Below are positions 62,232-64,000 of a stretch of 64,000 nucleotides of DNA, in pieces. Position 1 is the stretch's first letter. Every line of letters begins with the position of its first letter. The stretch lies in NCBI RefSeq assembly GCF_018390555.1, contig NZ_JAHBGB010000037.1, positions 124,001-188,000 on the forward strand. The letters are read 5' to 3'. The notes beneath the pieces are model-generated. The model had not been told where the DNA came from. It saw nothing but the letters and a program-made list of their open reading frames with translations, and did not search any database. This DNA is from Ancylobacter oerskovii. GTDB lineage: Bacteria > Pseudomonadota > Alphaproteobacteria > Rhizobiales > Xanthobacteraceae. The translations under genes and the position numbers were made by a program.

Positions 62232-63998
62232 ATGGCTGTGAAACTCCCCCGCAAGGACGTGGTGGTCATCGGGCTCGGCTGGGCCGGCTCGATCATCGCC
62301 AATGAGCTGACCGACGAAGGCCTCGATGTCGTCGCCATCGAGCGCGGTCCGTGGCGCGACACGGCGCGTGACTTCAACATCGCCACCGCCGCCGACGAGC
62401 TGCGCTACAACCAGCGCCAGGAACTGATGGTGCGCCCGGCGCAGAACGCCATCACCGTGCGCAACAACGCCTCGCAGACCGCGCTGCCGATGCGCAACTG
62501 GGGCTCGTTCCATCCCGGCAACGGCACGGGCGGCGCCGGCAACCACTGGGCTGGCATCACCTTCCGCTTCGGGCCGGACGACTTCCGCCTCAAGAGCTAC
62601 CTCACCGAGAAATACGGCGCCGCCGCCATGCCCGAGGAGCTCACGCTCCAGGACTGGGGCACCGACTGGGCGGAGATGGAGCCGCATTACGCGTCCTTCG
62701 ACCGGATCGCCGGCATTTCCGGCAAGGCCGGCAACCTGAACGGCGTCATCCAGGAGGGCGGCAACCCGTTCGAGGGGCCGCGCTCGGAGGAATACCCGAC
62801 CAAGCCGATGAGGCAGCCCTATGGGCCGACGCTGTTCGCGGAGGCCGCGCGCAAGCTCGGCTACAAGCCGTTCCCGGTGCCGTCGGCGCTGTTGTCGGAG
62901 GCCTATACCAACCCGCTCGGCGTCACCATGGGGCCGTGCACCTTCTGCGGCTTCTGCACCAATTACGGCTGCGCCAACTATTCCAAGGCCAGCGCCATCA
63001 CCACCGTGCTGCCGGCGCTGGTGCGCAAGTCGAACTTCACCGCGGTGACCAATTCCGAGGTGCTGCGCGTGACGCTCGACCGCTCCGGCACCCGCGCCAC
63101 CGGCGTCGTCTATGTCGATAGTTCCGGGCAGGAATGGGAACAGCCGGCCGACCTCGTGGTGGTCAGCGCCTTCACCTTCGAGAATGTGCGGCTGATGCTG
63201 CTGTCGGGGGTCGGCAAGCCCTATGACCCGGCGACCAACAGCGGCAGCACGGGGCGCAATTACTGCTACCAGACCGCCAACAGCGTGCAGATGTTCTTCG
63301 ACGACAAGAACTTCAACTCCTTCATCGGCGGTGGTGCCGTCGGCATGGGGATCGACGAGTTCAACAACGACAATTTCGACCATTCCGGCCTCGGCTTCTT
63401 CGGCGGCGGCTCGATCCGGGTGACGCCGATCGGCGCGGCGCCGATCGGCAGCCGTCCGACCCCGCCCGGCACGCCGCGCTGGGGCTCGAAATGGAAGAGC
63501 GAGACGCAGAAGGCCTATCTCAGCACCATGAGCATCGGCTGCGAGGCGTCGAGCTACGCCATTCGCGGCAACTACCTGTCGCTGGACCCGACCTACAAGG
63601 ATCGGCTCGGCCGGCCGCTGCTGCGGGTCACCTTCGACTTCCCGGAGAACGACCTGAAGATGGCGCAGTACTGCACCTCCAGGGTCGCCGAGATCGCCCG
63701 CGCCATGGGGCCGCGCCAGATCGTCGAGCGGCCGATGAAGGGACACTGGAACAGCGTGCCCTATCAGTCCTCGCATGTGGTCGGCGGCTTCGTCATGGGC
63801 ACCGATCCGACCACCAGTTCGGTGAACAAGTATCTGCAGGCCTGGGACGTGCCGAACCTGTTCGTGGTCGGCGCCTCCGCCTTCCCGCAGAACCCGGGCT
63901 ACAACCCCACTGGCACGGTGGGGGCGCTGGCCTTCAAGGCGGCGGACGCCATCCGCACCCTCTATCTGAAGGCGCCGGGCGCGTTGGTGCCGGCATGA
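62232..63998 (+). CDS. GMC-family flavoprotein subunit of a gluconate 2-dehydrogenase-like enzyme
   Basis: 588 residues. The FAD motif GLGWAGS is at 14-20, HPGNGTGGAGNHWAG at about 94-108, and the C-terminal GMC segment FPQNPGYNPTGTVGALAF carries the active-site region. Four clustered cysteines C236, C239, C242 and C247 (GPCTFCGFCTNYGC) could hold a 3Fe-4S cluster, as in FAD-glucose dehydrogenase. It oxidises a sugar acid or alcohol in the periplasm. The third, cytochrome c subunit would be expected just beyond the window edge, two bases after this stop. Confidence 0.92.
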   Translation: MAVKLPRKDVVVIGLGWAGSIIANELTDEGLDVVAIERGPWRDTARDFNIATAADELRYNQRQELMVRPAQNAITVRNNASQTALPMRNWGSFHPGNGTGGAGNHWAGITFRFGPDDFRLKSYLTEKYGAAAMPEELTLQDWGTDWAEMEPHYASFDRIAGISGKAGNLNGVIQEGGNPFEGPRSEEYPTKPMRQPYGPTLFAEAARKLGYKPFPVPSALLSEAYTNPLGVTMGPCTFCGFCTNYGCANYSKASAITTVLPALVRKSNFTAVTNSEVLRVTLDRSGTRATGVVYVDSSGQEWEQPADLVVVSAFTFENVRLMLLSGVGKPYDPATNSGSTGRNYCYQTANSVQMFFDDKNFNSFIGGGAVGMGIDEFNNDNFDHSGLGFFGGGSIRVTPIGAAPIGSRPTPPGTPRWGSKWKSETQKAYLSTMSIGCEASSYAIRGNYLSLDPTYKDRLGRPLLRVTFDFPENDLKMAQYCTSRVAEIARAMGPRQIVERPMKGHWNSVPYQSSHVVGGFVMGTDPTTSSVNKYLQAWDVPNLFVVGASAFPQNPGYNPTGTVGALAFKAADAIRTLYLKAPGALVPA

Positions 63999-64000
63999 GG

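Overview
The window is a 64 kb piece of a high-GC genome with dense, mostly co-directional operons and families of intergenic palindromic repeats. The gene content (LivFGHMK with a CoxLMS-type molybdenum hydroxylase, CopC/CopD, Csu-type pili, many SsuABC transporters, CCTCATCCTGAGG-type palindromes) and the codon bias towards G/C at third positions suggest an alphaproteobacterium of the Hyphomicrobiales, perhaps Xanthobacteraceae-like. That placement is an inference. No rRNA, tRNA, transposase, integrase or CRISPR array was seen.

Left edge (1-6.2 kb): two divergent UbiD-type decarboxylase genes flank an SRPBCC protein and a FUSC-type aromatic-acid exporter, with a 12-bp perfect inverted repeat across the very short divergent gap. 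A small secreted protein, a GFA-fold zinc protein and a Tas-like aldo/keto reductase follow.

Core (about 5-45.7 kb): a large organosulfur-scavenging region. It holds six luciferase-like (LLM) flavin monooxygenases of the NtaA/DszA, SsuD and SfnG types and a DszC-like acyl-CoA-dehydrogenase-fold monooxygenase. It also has two FAD/NAD(P)-binding enzymes and one SsuE/MsuE-type FMN reductase. Transport is covered by four complete SsuABC-type importers, an orphan SsuC-like permease coupled to copC-copD, one dipeptide-type ABC importer (two permeases, two ATPases) and two family-5 binding proteins. Three aldo/keto reductases are interspersed and could handle the aldehydes that oxidative desulfonation releases. 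Most operons start from short AT-rich intergenic blocks, several of which contain TATAG-type half sites. No dedicated regulator gene lies in this region.

Right part: a Csu-type chaperone-usher pilus operon (45.8-50.4 kb); a nine-gene operon (51.4-60.3 kb) coding for a CoxMSL-type molybdenum hydroxylase, a complete LivKHMGF branched-chain-type ABC importer and CoxG; a divergent TetR-family regulator with two matching operators; and a two-gene gluconate-2-dehydrogenase-like pair (Tat-exported small subunit plus GMC flavoprotein) ending at the window edge.

Three intergenic stretches (21.6-22.1, 23.1-24.3 and 29.35-29.86 kb) carry no genes but hold palindromic REP-like elements, a tandem array of roughly 158-bp structured units, a 25-bp tandem repeat and a 30-bp tandem repeat. 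All of these flank the aldo/keto reductase and dipeptide-transporter genes.
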